A DNA stretch of 64,000 nt from an uncultured Muribaculaceae bacterium (lineage in GTDB: Bacteria > Bacteroidota > Bacteroidia > Bacteroidales > Muribaculaceae): assembly GCA_934675575.1 (NCBI GenBank), contig CAKUQQ010000009.1, forward strand, positions 1 through 64,000, in the 5' to 3' direction. Under the pieces are notes generated by a model. The model saw nothing but the letters and a program-made list of their open reading frames with translations, did no database searches and was not told the origin of the DNA. Position 1 is the first letter of the stretch. The number at the start of each line of letters is the position of its first letter. Both the position numbers and the translations under genes were made by a program. Shown here piece after piece: positions 16,201-24,066 of this stretch.

Positions 16201-17925
16201 ATGACTAAGAAATTTTTATATATAGCACTTTTGGCGGTGGCAGCCGGCACAATGACCAGCTGTAACGAGATGCTCGACAAGGAGCCACTCGACAAAATCA
16301 CTGTCAACCCCGCATTCTGGAGCAAGACTTCCAACGTCGATGCTCAGGTCAACCGCTTCTATGAGCAATTCTTAGGCTATGGAAACGGTACTGGTTCGGG
16401 TCAATTCTATTTCCAGTCTCTTGGCGATGACCAAGTGGGAGCAAACTTCGACAAATGGAAATTCACCAACGTGAGTTCTTCGAGCGGCACATGGAACGAT
16501 GGCTACACCGAGATTCGCCGTGCCAACCTGATTATTGCCGGTGTGGCATCGGGTACTCTGACAGAGGCTCAAAAGACCAACTACACCGCCATAGCACGTC
16601 TTATGCGCGCCAAGACATATTATGAGCTGGTTCGCGCTTTTGGCGATGTGCCTTACTACGACCACGCTCTCGACCCATCGGAGACCCAGGCTATCTATTC
16701 TGACCGCACTGACCGCGACCAGGTGATGGACAAGGTGCTTGAGGACCTCAACTATGCTGCTGCCAACATTACTGCCCAAAGTGGCAAGGTGGTGTGGAGC
16801 AAAGATCTGGCCAACGCAATCAAGAGCGAAATCTGCCTCTATGAGGGCACTTATCGCAAATATCGCACACAAGCCGAGAACGGCAAGGCTGCCGACGAGG
16901 CTGGCGCAAAGAGATTCTTGCAAGAGGCTGTGAACGCTGGTGCTGCTATCATGTCGCAGAATTATGCCATTACTCCTGAGTATGGCACAATCTATAACTC
17001 AACAGACCTTAGCTCAAACAGCGAAATCATATTCTTCAAGAACTATGTGAAGAGCACACTCATGCACTCCACTATCGACTACACAAGTTCTTCTACACAG
17101 ATGAGCGGTATGAGCAAGGACGCTTTCGACAGCTACCTGTTTATCGACGGTAAGCCTCTGGCAACTACATCTTGCGACAAGAGCGACGCTGCTGTGAAGG
17201 ACGAGAACGGCAAGATGTCGCTTGAGCCACTGCTCGCAGTGCGCGACAAGCGTCTGGGCGCTGTTATTGACCACGTGCTCCTGTTCCAAGGCGAGCCTAA
17301 CACTCGTGTTGCCGACGACATGGCAATGACTGCATCTACCGGTTATGGCGTTAAGAAGTTTGACAACCTCTCAATCCCGACTGGCGACCGCTCTACTGGT
17401 AACACTAACTACACCGACGCACCTCTCTACTGGTTGGCAAAAATCTATGTTGAGTATGCTGAGGCTAAGGCTGAGCTTGGCACAATCACTCAGGCTGACC
17501 TTGACAACACTATCAACAAGCTTCAGGCTCGTGCTGGTCTGCCAAACATGACCCTCACTCCTGATGCTGACCCGAAGAACACTTATGGCGTGAGCAACCT
17601 CGTGTGGGAAATCCGCCGTGTGCGCCGTGCAGAGATGATGTTTGACGGCACTCGCTATTGGGATCTTATCCGCTGGCACATGCTGAAGAAGATTTCTACT
17701 GACCAAGGCGAGTCTGACGTGCTTCTGGGTGCAAACCTCGTGAACGATGACAGCCAGGCTGCTGGCGAGATGCCAAAGGTTGGCACTTATATCGATGGCC
17801 GCAAGGGCGATGCAACTCTCACTCGTGACTGGAATGCACGCAACTACTTCTTCCCAATCCCAACTGGTCAAATCACGCTCTACAAGACTGCAGGCGCAAC
17901 TTTGACCCAGAACCCAGGTTGGTGA
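16201..17925 (+). CDS. SusD/RagB-type surface lipoprotein
   Basis: 574 residues. Lipobox MTSC (Cys about residue 21) with the typical CNEMLDKEPLDKI start. TPR-like helices carry family phrases such as AIARLMRAKTYYELVRAFGDVPY near residue 140 and EIRRVRRAEMMFDGTRYWDLIRW near 465; the C-terminus is FFPIPTGQITL...QNPGW. SusD lids the SusC barrel at the cell surface and binds substrate. It starts 57 bp after susC and is followed by a terminator, so the transcript holds just this pair. Confidence 0.95.
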   Translation: MTKKFLYIALLAVAAGTMTSCNEMLDKEPLDKITVNPAFWSKTSNVDAQVNRFYEQFLGYGNGTGSGQFYFQSLGDDQVGANFDKWKFTNVSSSSGTWNDGYTEIRRANLIIAGVASGTLTEAQKTNYTAIARLMRAKTYYELVRAFGDVPYYDHALDPSETQAIYSDRTDRDQVMDKVLEDLNYAAANITAQSGKVVWSKDLANAIKSEICLYEGTYRKYRTQAENGKAADEAGAKRFLQEAVNAGAAIMSQNYAITPEYGTIYNSTDLSSNSEIIFFKNYVKSTLMHSTIDYTSSSTQMSGMSKDAFDSYLFIDGKPLATTSCDKSDAAVKDENGKMSLEPLLAVRDKRLGAVIDHVLLFQGEPNTRVADDMAMTASTGYGVKKFDNLSIPTGDRSTGNTNYTDAPLYWLAKIYVEYAEAKAELGTITQADLDNTINKLQARAGLPNMTLTPDADPKNTYGVSNLVWEIRRVRRAEMMFDGTRYWDLIRWHMLKKISTDQGESDVLLGANLVNDDSQAAGEMPKVGTYIDGRKGDATLTRDWNARNYFFPIPTGQITLYKTAGATLTQNPGW

Positions 17926-17987
17926 TAAGACTATGACAGGCTTTGTGGCTTGCGGCATTGCGCCGCAGCCTCAACCGCAATAACACA

Positions 17988-18030
17988 AATAACCGCTGCC
18001 GAACTCCTCGGCGGCGGTTATTATTATTTT
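17988..18030 (+). terminator. Rho-independent terminator after susD
   Basis: Perfect arms AATAACCGCTGCCG (17988-18001) and CGGCGGCGGTTATT (18009-18022), 7-base loop, followed by ATTATTTT. Confidence 0.9.
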
Positions 18031-18066
18031 CACCCACCGTTCATCGCTCCACTCCACTGTGGGGGC

Positions 18067-18098
18067 GTTGGGAAATTGGCGAAATTTCAGTAACTTTG
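18067..18098 (+). promoter_or_regulatory. Bacteroidota-type promoter
   Basis: GTTG (18067-18070), a 20-nt spacer and TAACTTTG (18091-18098), 19 bp before the mtaB start. Confidence 0.75.
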
Positions 18099-18117
18099 CA
18101 CGCATTTATAAGCAGTT

Positions 18118-19467
18118 ATGGGAAACATTGACCAAAACAACAATGGTGCTGAGGTCACCAGCTTGAAGGGGCTGGGGTTGAAGGCAAAATTTGACACTCT
18201 GGGGTGCAAACTCAACTTCAGTGAGACTGCCACCATGGAGGAGCTCCTTGCCGAGCAGGGGGTGACTGCGGCTGCTCCCGGTGAGGTGCCCGACGTGTGC
18301 GTGGTGAACACGTGCAGCGTGACCGAACTTGCCGACAAGAAGTGCCGCCAGCATATTCGCAGCCTCATCAACCGCTATCCGGCAACACTGATGGTGGTGA
18401 CCGGGTGCTATGCCCAGCTTAAGAGCAAGGAGATTGCTGAAATTCCAGGTGTTGGCATTGTGCTTGGCAGCGAGCAGAAAAACGACATCGTGCGCTATGT
18501 GGAGGCGTGGTTCAAGACACGTCGCAATGAGGTGAATGTGACTCCAACGCGCGACATCAGGCGTTTCACTCCGTCGTGTGATTGTGGCGACCGCACACGC
18601 TATTTCTTGAAGGTGCAGGACGGTTGCAACTATTATTGCAGCTATTGCACAATTCCATTTGCCCGCGGACGCAGCCGTAGCGGCACCATAGCAAGCCTCG
18701 TGGAGCAGGCACGTCGCGTGGCAGCCGACGGCGGCCGCGAAATAGTGATAACCGGCGTGAACATAGGCGACTTTGGCGCCGACACTGGCGAGCGGCTCAT
18801 TGACCTGCTGCGTGAGCTCGACGGCATAGAGGGCATAGAACGCTACCGCATATCGTCGATAGAGCCCGATTTGCTCACCGACGAGATTATAGATTTCTGT
18901 GCCAATTCAAGGGCATTTATGCCGCATTTCCATATTCCGCTGCAGAGCGGAAGCGATCCTGTGCTGAAGCTGATGCGCCGTCACTACGACCGCGCGCTGT
19001 TTGCCCACAAGATAGAGCGCATACGCACATCTGTTCTCGACTGTTTTGTGGGTGTAGATGTGATGGTGGGCTCGCGTGGCGAGACACCGGACTATTTTGC
19101 AGACAGCCTTGACTTCATTGCCTCGCTCGATGTACAGCACCTGCATGTGTTCCCCTACAGCGAGCGTCCGGGCACCACGGCTCTCAGCATACCCTATGTG
19201 GTAGATGCCCGCACCAAGAGCGAGCGCGTGGCACGCATGATAGAGCTGAGCAACCGCAAGCAGCGTGAGTTTATAGACCGCTATGTGGGCACGTGCCGGC
19301 CGGTGCTGATAGAGCAGTCGGCGCAGCAGCCTGTGATGCACGGCTTCACTGACAACTACATTCGCGTGAATGTGGCTCGCGACGACCGCTATGTGAATCG
19401 CATAGTGCCTGTGCAGCTGCTGTCGGTTAACGACGACTTGAGCGTGGAGGCAAGGATAGTGGAATGA
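18118..19467 (+). CDS. mtaB: tRNA t6A37 methylthiotransferase MtaB
   Basis: 449 residues. It converts N6-threonylcarbamoyladenosine-37 of tRNA to its 2-methylthio form, using two 4Fe-4S clusters and SAM. The N-terminal UPF0004 domain starts with FDTLGCKLNFSET and has VVNTCSVTELADKKCRQ and VTGCYAQ, the three cluster cysteines. The radical SAM motif is CNYYCSYC (C170, C174, C177). A C-terminal TRAM domain follows (from ~residue 385). The GCKLN motif separates it from MiaB (GCQMN), which is also in this window. Its stop overlaps the next start (ATGA), so the acyltransferase is translationally coupled. Confidence 0.92.
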   Translation: MGNIDQNNNGAEVTSLKGLGLKAKFDTLGCKLNFSETATMEELLAEQGVTAAAPGEVPDVCVVNTCSVTELADKKCRQHIRSLINRYPATLMVVTGCYAQLKSKEIAEIPGVGIVLGSEQKNDIVRYVEAWFKTRRNEVNVTPTRDIRRFTPSCDCGDRTRYFLKVQDGCNYYCSYCTIPFARGRSRSGTIASLVEQARRVAADGGREIVITGVNIGDFGADTGERLIDLLRELDGIEGIERYRISSIEPDLLTDEIIDFCANSRAFMPHFHIPLQSGSDPVLKLMRRHYDRALFAHKIERIRTSVLDCFVGVDVMVGSRGETPDYFADSLDFIASLDVQHLHVFPYSERPGTTALSIPYVVDARTKSERVARMIELSNRKQREFIDRYVGTCRPVLIEQSAQQPVMHGFTDNYIRVNVARDDRYVNRIVPVQLLSVNDDLSVEARIVE

Positions 19468-20387
19468 TGAGCGAAAGGTGGCAAAACATATTGTACGCAC
19501 CGCTTGGCTGGGCTTTGCACTTGCTGGCACTGCTACCGCTGAGGGTGCTCTATGTGCTGTCTGACGCGCTCTATGGCCTGGTGTATCACATAGTGCGCTA
19601 CAGGCGCAATGTGGCTTGGCAAAACCTCACGGAGTCGTTCCCCGACAAGACTGCTGAAGAACTCCGCAAGATAGAGCGGCAGTTTTACCGCAATTTGACT
19701 GATTATTTCTTTGAGACAATAAAACTCCTGCACATAAGCAACGACGAGATGCGCCGCCGCATGACGTTTGTGGGCGTTGAGGCCATTGACCAGGCTCTCG
19801 ACAAAGGGCAGTCGATGATAGTTTACTCGTCGCACTACGGCAACTGGGAGTGGCTCACCTCGTTTGTGATGTGGACGCGCTATGGCTCGCATGGGGCAAT
19901 CATGGCGCAGGTGTATCGTCCGCTGAAAAACAAGTGGTTTGACCGCCTGTTTCTGCAGCTGCGTGGCCGCTACCACACGGTGAGCTACCCCAAAAACACC
20001 GTGCTGCGCGACATGCTGCGCGACATGCGCGACCTCAAGCAGCCCATCACCATCTGCTTCATCAGCGACCAGCACCCCAACGTCAATGCCCAGGACCATG
20101 TGATAGAGTTTCTCAATCACCCCACAGCCATCATAAAAGGCCCTGAAATCATAGCGCGCCGGCTCAATATGCAGGTGTGCGTGTTCGACATGGAGCGCAC
20201 CGGGCGCGGTCACTTCTGCTGCACGGTGAAGATGGTGGCCACAGAGCCTAAACTCATGCCTGAGGGCAGCATAACCGATGCCTACGCACGCATACTGGAA
20301 GCGCGCATCAAGGCCGACCCAGCAAGCTGGTTGTGGACACACAAGCGGTGGAAACACAAGGTGCAACTGCCCAAAAACGAACAATAA
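19464..20387 (+). CDS. Lysophospholipid/lipid A-type acyltransferase (LpxL/HtrB family)
   Basis: 307 residues. An N-terminal hydrophobic anchor (about residues 12-45) is followed by the acyltransferase core with HX4E motif SSHYGNWEW (H124, E129), PLKNKWFDRLF and a TICFISDQHPN region. The family adds a secondary acyl chain to lipid A precursors at the inner membrane; Bacteroidales usually have one such gene. The start is either ATG at 19464 or 19467, both overlapping the mtaB stop. It lies 17 bp upstream of the glycosyltransferase, so mtaB-acyltransferase-GT2 is probably one operon. Confidence 0.85.
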   Translation: MMSERWQNILYAPLGWALHLLALLPLRVLYVLSDALYGLVYHIVRYRRNVAWQNLTESFPDKTAEELRKIERQFYRNLTDYFFETIKLLHISNDEMRRRMTFVGVEAIDQALDKGQSMIVYSSHYGNWEWLTSFVMWTRYGSHGAIMAQVYRPLKNKWFDRLFLQLRGRYHTVSYPKNTVLRDMLRDMRDLKQPITICFISDQHPNVNAQDHVIEFLNHPTAIIKGPEIIARRLNMQVCVFDMERTGRGHFCCTVKMVATEPKLMPEGSITDAYARILEARIKADPASWLWTHKRWKHKVQLPKNEQ

Positions 20388-20404
20388 GACGGAATAGACA
20401 CACG

Positions 20405-21406
20405 ATGAAGAAAGTAGCTGTAATAATTCTAAACTGGAATGGCGCCGAGCTGCTGCGACGCTATCTGCCGAGCGTGGTGGCCAACACCAATCAGCAGATT
20501 GCCGACGTGATTGTGGCCGACAACGGGAGCACCGACAACAGCCTTGAGGTGCTGAAAACGGAGTTTCCGCAGGTTAAGACACTGGTGTTTGACAAAAACT
20601 ATGGTTTTGCCGAGGGTTACAACCGCTGTGTGGAGCAGACACGTTACCCCTACACTGTGCTGCTCAACAGCGACGTGCGCACACCGGCAGGCTGGCTTGA
20701 GCCGTTGTATGACTACTGCGAGGCACACCCAGAGGTGGGGGCTGTGCAGCCCAAGCTGCTTCAAGACCGCAACGACGACAAGCAGATGTTTGAGTATGCC
20801 GGAGCTGCCGGCGGCTTCATCGACAAGCATGGCTATCCGTTTTGCCGTGGGCGCATATTCGGCTCCATTGAGGCCGACAACGGTCAGTATGACGGCGAGC
20901 CGGTTGACATTTTTTGGGCTACCGGCGCTTGCTTCATGGTGCGTAGCGACTTGTATCTGCGTGCCGGCGGACTCGACAGCCGCTTCTTTGCACACATGGA
21001 GGAGATTGACCTGTGTTGGCGCATCAACACGCTGGGCAGCAAAATAAGGGTTGTGCCGCAGAGCCGGGTCTATCACTTGGGTGGTGGAAGTCTGCCGCAG
21101 GGCAATCCGCGCAAGACGTATCTCAACTTCCGCAACAACCTTGTGCTGCTGCACAAAAACTTGCCTCAGAAGCAGGGCCGACGGCTGCTGTTTGTGCGCA
21201 GGCTCTATGACACTTTGGCTCTTCTCGTGGAACTTGCGAAGATGAATTTCGGCAATGTCAAGGCCATAGTCAAGGCACACCGCGACTTTCGTGAGATGCG
21301 TCGTCACTACACTGTGTTTCCCGATACCGATGCTCGTCGCCGTTTCCCGGCTTGCGACTGCAACATAATTGCCGATTACTACCTGAAAGGCCGCAAAAAA
21401 TTCTGA
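20405..21406 (+). CDS. GT2-family glycosyltransferase
   Basis: 333 residues from the ATG at 20405 (KKVAVIILNWNG); the frame is open further upstream inside the acyltransferase gene. GT-A fold signatures: the N-terminal nucleotide-binding strand, DNGSTDNSLEVL, LLNSDVRTPAGWLEPL (metal/UDP site), and the acceptor-side EEIDLCWRINTLG with VYHLGGGS. These resemble rhamnosyltransferase-type enzymes that build surface polysaccharide or LPS. Donor and acceptor are unknown. A basic C-terminal region may bind the membrane. Its last 28 bp overlap the end of the convergent lyase gene. Confidence 0.85.
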   Translation: MKKVAVIILNWNGAELLRRYLPSVVANTNQQIADVIVADNGSTDNSLEVLKTEFPQVKTLVFDKNYGFAEGYNRCVEQTRYPYTVLLNSDVRTPAGWLEPLYDYCEAHPEVGAVQPKLLQDRNDDKQMFEYAGAAGGFIDKHGYPFCRGRIFGSIEADNGQYDGEPVDIFWATGACFMVRSDLYLRAGGLDSRFFAHMEEIDLCWRINTLGSKIRVVPQSRVYHLGGGSLPQGNPRKTYLNFRNNLVLLHKNLPQKQGRRLLFVRRLYDTLALLVELAKMNFGNVKAIVKAHRDFREMRRHYTVFPDTDARRRFPACDCNIIADYYLKGRKKF

Positions 21407-22572
21407 TTTTTACTTTTTAGGGATTTGGAGAGGCGGAGGAGGCCGTCGATGAGACGCTCGCGCGGACAGGCGAGGTTGAGCCTGATGTAGCCTTCGCCAG
21501 CTTCTGTGCCATACATGGTGCCGCTGTTAACCAGCAGTTTGCCGCGCTTGAGCAGGTGGTCGGTGAGCGCGTCGCTCGTCATGCTCAAGGCTGTTATGTC
21601 GAGCCAGGCAAGGTAAGTGCCTTCCTGCTTCATTACGGTGATTTGAGGCAGATTTGCAGCCATGAACTCTTGCAGAGTGACATAGTTGGCATGAATGTAG
21701 GCGTTGAGTTCGTCGAGCCACTCGCCCCCCTCGCGGTAGGCGGCTTCGAGAGCTATGGGACCAAAGGGGTTGACATCGCACACTTCGTTGATGTTAATCA
21801 CGCGGTCGATGCGTCGCCGCAGCTCGGCATCGGCACACACGATGTTGGCAATCTGCAGTCCGGCAGTGTTGAATGCCTTAGACGGCGAGTTGAGCGTCAC
21901 CGAGTTGGCAAGGCTCTGGCTGCTTATGCTTGCAAATGGCGTGTAGGTGTAGCCAGGCATCACAAGCTCGCAGTGTATCTCGTCGGCCACCACGCGCACA
22001 TGGTGACGGCGGCATATTTCGTCGAACTTTTCAAGCTCGGCTTTAGTCCACACGCGTCCACCTGGATTGTGCGGATTGCAGAGCATAAACACGGTGGTCT
22101 TTTCGTCGGCGCACTTGGCCTCAAAGTCGTCAAAATCCACAGTGTAGGTGTCGGCTTGGCGCACGAGTCGGCTTTCAAGCACCTCGCAGCCCTGGTTTCT
22201 TATCGACGAGAAGAAGCAGTTGTAAACAGGCGTGAGCACAAGCACTTTTTCACCTGGCAGTGTGAGTGCCCTGATGGCGCACGACATGGCAGGCACCACC
22301 CCCGATGTGTAGAGCAGCCACTGGCGGTCTATCTGCCAGCCGTGGCGGCTTTTGAACCAGACGGTTACCGCCTCATAGTAGCTGTCTGGCACGAGGGTGT
22401 AGCCAAAAATGCCGTGGTCAACTCTCTTGGCGAGAGCCTTGCGTATGCACGGCGCCGCCTCAAAGTCCATGTCGGCCACCCACATGGGCAGCACGTCGGG
22501 GTCGGGTACTATGTCCCACTTATATGAGCCAGTGCCGCGGCGGCTGGTGAGCTTGTCGAAGTCGTATTTCAT
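21379..22572 (-). CDS. MalY/PatB-family PLP-dependent C-S lyase/aminotransferase
   Basis: 397 residues, fold type I PLP enzyme. It opens with KYDFDKLTSRRGTGSYKWD and LPMWVADMDFE, the MalY/PatB hallmark. Later motifs are CNPHNPGG, VVADEIHCEL and the PLP-binding lysine in SPSKAFNTAG (K232), then a C-terminal GYIRLNLACPR arginine motif. Family members cleave cystathionine or cysteine conjugates to pyruvate, ammonia and a thiol (beta-lyase). It starts 4 bp inside the end of the DUF3737 gene (ATGA overlap), so the two are coupled. The 3' end runs 28 bp into the opposite glycosyltransferase gene. Confidence 0.88.
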   Translation of the reverse strand: MKYDFDKLTSRRGTGSYKWDIVPDPDVLPMWVADMDFEAAPCIRKALAKRVDHGIFGYTLVPDSYYEAVTVWFKSRHGWQIDRQWLLYTSGVVPAMSCAIRALTLPGEKVLVLTPVYNCFFSSIRNQGCEVLESRLVRQADTYTVDFDDFEAKCADEKTTVFMLCNPHNPGGRVWTKAELEKFDEICRRHHVRVVADEIHCELVMPGYTYTPFASISSQSLANSVTLNSPSKAFNTAGLQIANIVCADAELRRRIDRVININEVCDVNPFGPIALEAAYREGGEWLDELNAYIHANYVTLQEFMAANLPQITVMKQEGTYLAWLDITALSMTSDALTDHLLKRGKLLVNSGTMYGTEAGEGYIRLNLACPRERLIDGLLRLSKSLKSKNQNFLRPFR

Positions 22573-23420
22573 TTGTTGTTCCGCTCTATGATTTGGCAGT
22601 CATGCCCTTTGGCAAACTCTGTGTAGGTGACACGGCCCACCGTGTCGGCTTCTATGATGCCGTTTATGGGGTTTTTCACCTCGGTTATGGCTCCGCTGAT
22701 GTGTGCGGAGATGCGGCTGCTGTCCTCAAACGCGCGGTCGCACGCGGGGTCGAATGTGCAGTCCTCAAGGGTTATGCCGTCGAGATAGCACAGCGGTTGC
22801 TCGCCGGCTATGTGGCAGCGCACGAGTTTTATGTTTTTGCTGTGCCATGCCAAATATTCGCCATCGAGCACGGAGTCGTACACGGTCACGTTCTCACACT
22901 CCCAGAAGCTGTCTTTTGTGACAATCTTGGCATTGTGTACTTCCACGTTTTTACAGTATTGGAACACATATTTCGAGTTGCTCTCCAGACCGTCAACGTA
23001 GATGTTGCTTGAGAACATGAACGGATAAGTGCCGTCGCACAGCTTCACGTTGTGGAGCTTTAAGCCGTTGACGCGCCAGAATGTCTCGTCGGCGTCGTTG
23101 ATAGTGACGTTTTCAAGCTCAAGGTTTCTCATTTCGCGGAAGAATTTGGGACCGTCAATCACGCAGTCGCGCATCACCATGTCGTTTGAGTACCATATCG
23201 CCGAGCGGCTGCCTGGGGCGAAATAGCAGTTGGTGATGAGGCTGCGGTCAACGTGCCACCACGGATATTTGCCGTAGAACTTGGAGTGGCTGCACTCAAT
23301 GTCGTGGCAACACTTGATGCCCGATTCGCCGTCGGTAATCACGATGTCGTCGAGCTTCACGTCGTGTGCGCCAAACAGCGGACGCTCGCCGCCATAGGTT
23401 TTTCCTTTAATCAATTCCAT
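22569..23420 (-). CDS. DUF3737 right-handed beta-helix protein
   Basis: 283 residues without signal peptide or membrane segment, so cytoplasmic. The sequence is a repeating ladder of short strands (SLITNCYFAPGSRSAIWYS, VMRDCVIDGPKFFREM, LELENVTINDADETFW, KNVEVHNAKIVTKDSFWEC), as expected of a pectate-lyase-like beta-helix and of DUF3737. No experimental function is known to me for this family. It is the first gene of a two-gene unit with the MalY/PatB-like lyase. A -7 element (TAATTTTG on the minus strand, 23458-23465) lies 38 bp upstream, without a clear -33 box. Confidence 0.8.
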   Translation of the reverse strand: MELIKGKTYGGERPLFGAHDVKLDDIVITDGESGIKCCHDIECSHSKFYGKYPWWHVDRSLITNCYFAPGSRSAIWYSNDMVMRDCVIDGPKFFREMRNLELENVTINDADETFWRVNGLKLHNVKLCDGTYPFMFSSNIYVDGLESNSKYVFQYCKNVEVHNAKIVTKDSFWECENVTVYDSVLDGEYLAWHSKNIKLVRCHIAGEQPLCYLDGITLEDCTFDPACDRAFEDSSRISAHISGAITEVKNPINGIIEADTVGRVTYTEFAKGHDCQIIERNNK

Positions 23421-23532
23421 AGAGTTGTTTTTGTGTGTGTATCTTTTTTCTCTGCTGCAAAATTAAACAATGCCTTGTGATGAGTGTTACGCGGTTTGCT
23501 TGATTTGTTACCTGAATTCACTTGTGCGCGCA

Positions 23533-24027
23533 TCACAGGTCGAGGTCAAACGGCACGGCTTCGCCTTTGGCCAGCGACTGTGGCACGTCGATGATGCGCT
23601 GGTTGCTTGACCCGCGAAACACGAGGTCGGTGTCGCGCAGCGCCTGCACAAATGGGCCGTCAACGAGCACGTCAACCAATTCGAGCAGTTTGCGTTGCTT
23701 GGCATTGGCGGCAAGAGCCTCGAATGTGAAGCCTGTGTAGCACCATATCGTCTTGGCGGTGCGTTCTCTGATGGCTGTGGCAAGCTCCGCAAATCCTTCG
23801 GGCTGAAACATTGGGTCGCCGCCCGAAAAAGTGACGTTGGCATAGGGGTCGGCCTCGATGACCGCCATTATCTCGTCGGTGGTCATCGGGTGGCCGTTGG
23901 CTATGTCCCACGACTGTGGGTTGTGGCAGCCTTTGCAGGCATTTGGGCAGCCGGCGCAGTAGATGGTGGTGCGGAATCCTGGTCCGTCAACCATGGTGTC
24001 TTCTACTATGTCGATAACAGAAATCAT
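23533..24027 (-). CDS. nrdG: Anaerobic ribonucleotide reductase activating enzyme NrdG
   Basis: 164 residues. A radical SAM enzyme that makes the glycyl radical in NrdD. The cluster motif CX3CX2C is in CAGCPNACKGC (C27, C31, C34), with DTMVDGPGFRTTIY before it and the TFSGGDPMFQPE glycine-rich SAM site after. Length fits the family (150-200). It starts 40 bp after the nrdD stop on the same strand, so the two form an operon, usual for class III reductases and a sign of anaerobic life. Confidence 0.95.
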   Translation of the reverse strand: MISVIDIVEDTMVDGPGFRTTIYCAGCPNACKGCHNPQSWDIANGHPMTTDEIMAVIEADPYANVTFSGGDPMFQPEGFAELATAIRERTAKTIWCYTGFTFEALAANAKQRKLLELVDVLVDGPFVQALRDTDLVFRGSSNQRIIDVPQSLAKGEAVPFDLDL

Positions 24028-24066
24028 TGTTTCGCTTCCCCCTATTTTTGTTTCACTCTTTGATTG

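Noticed and set aside
19533..20384. 283-residue open frame opposite the acyltransferase
   Set aside because: Antisense shadow of a gene with clear catalytic motifs.
20429..21307. 292-residue open frame opposite the GT2 gene
   Set aside because: Antisense shadow; the plus-strand frame has all GT2 motifs.
21556..22527. 323-residue plus-strand frame opposite the MalY/PatB gene
   Set aside because: Antisense shadow; the minus-strand frame has the PLP lysine and family motifs.
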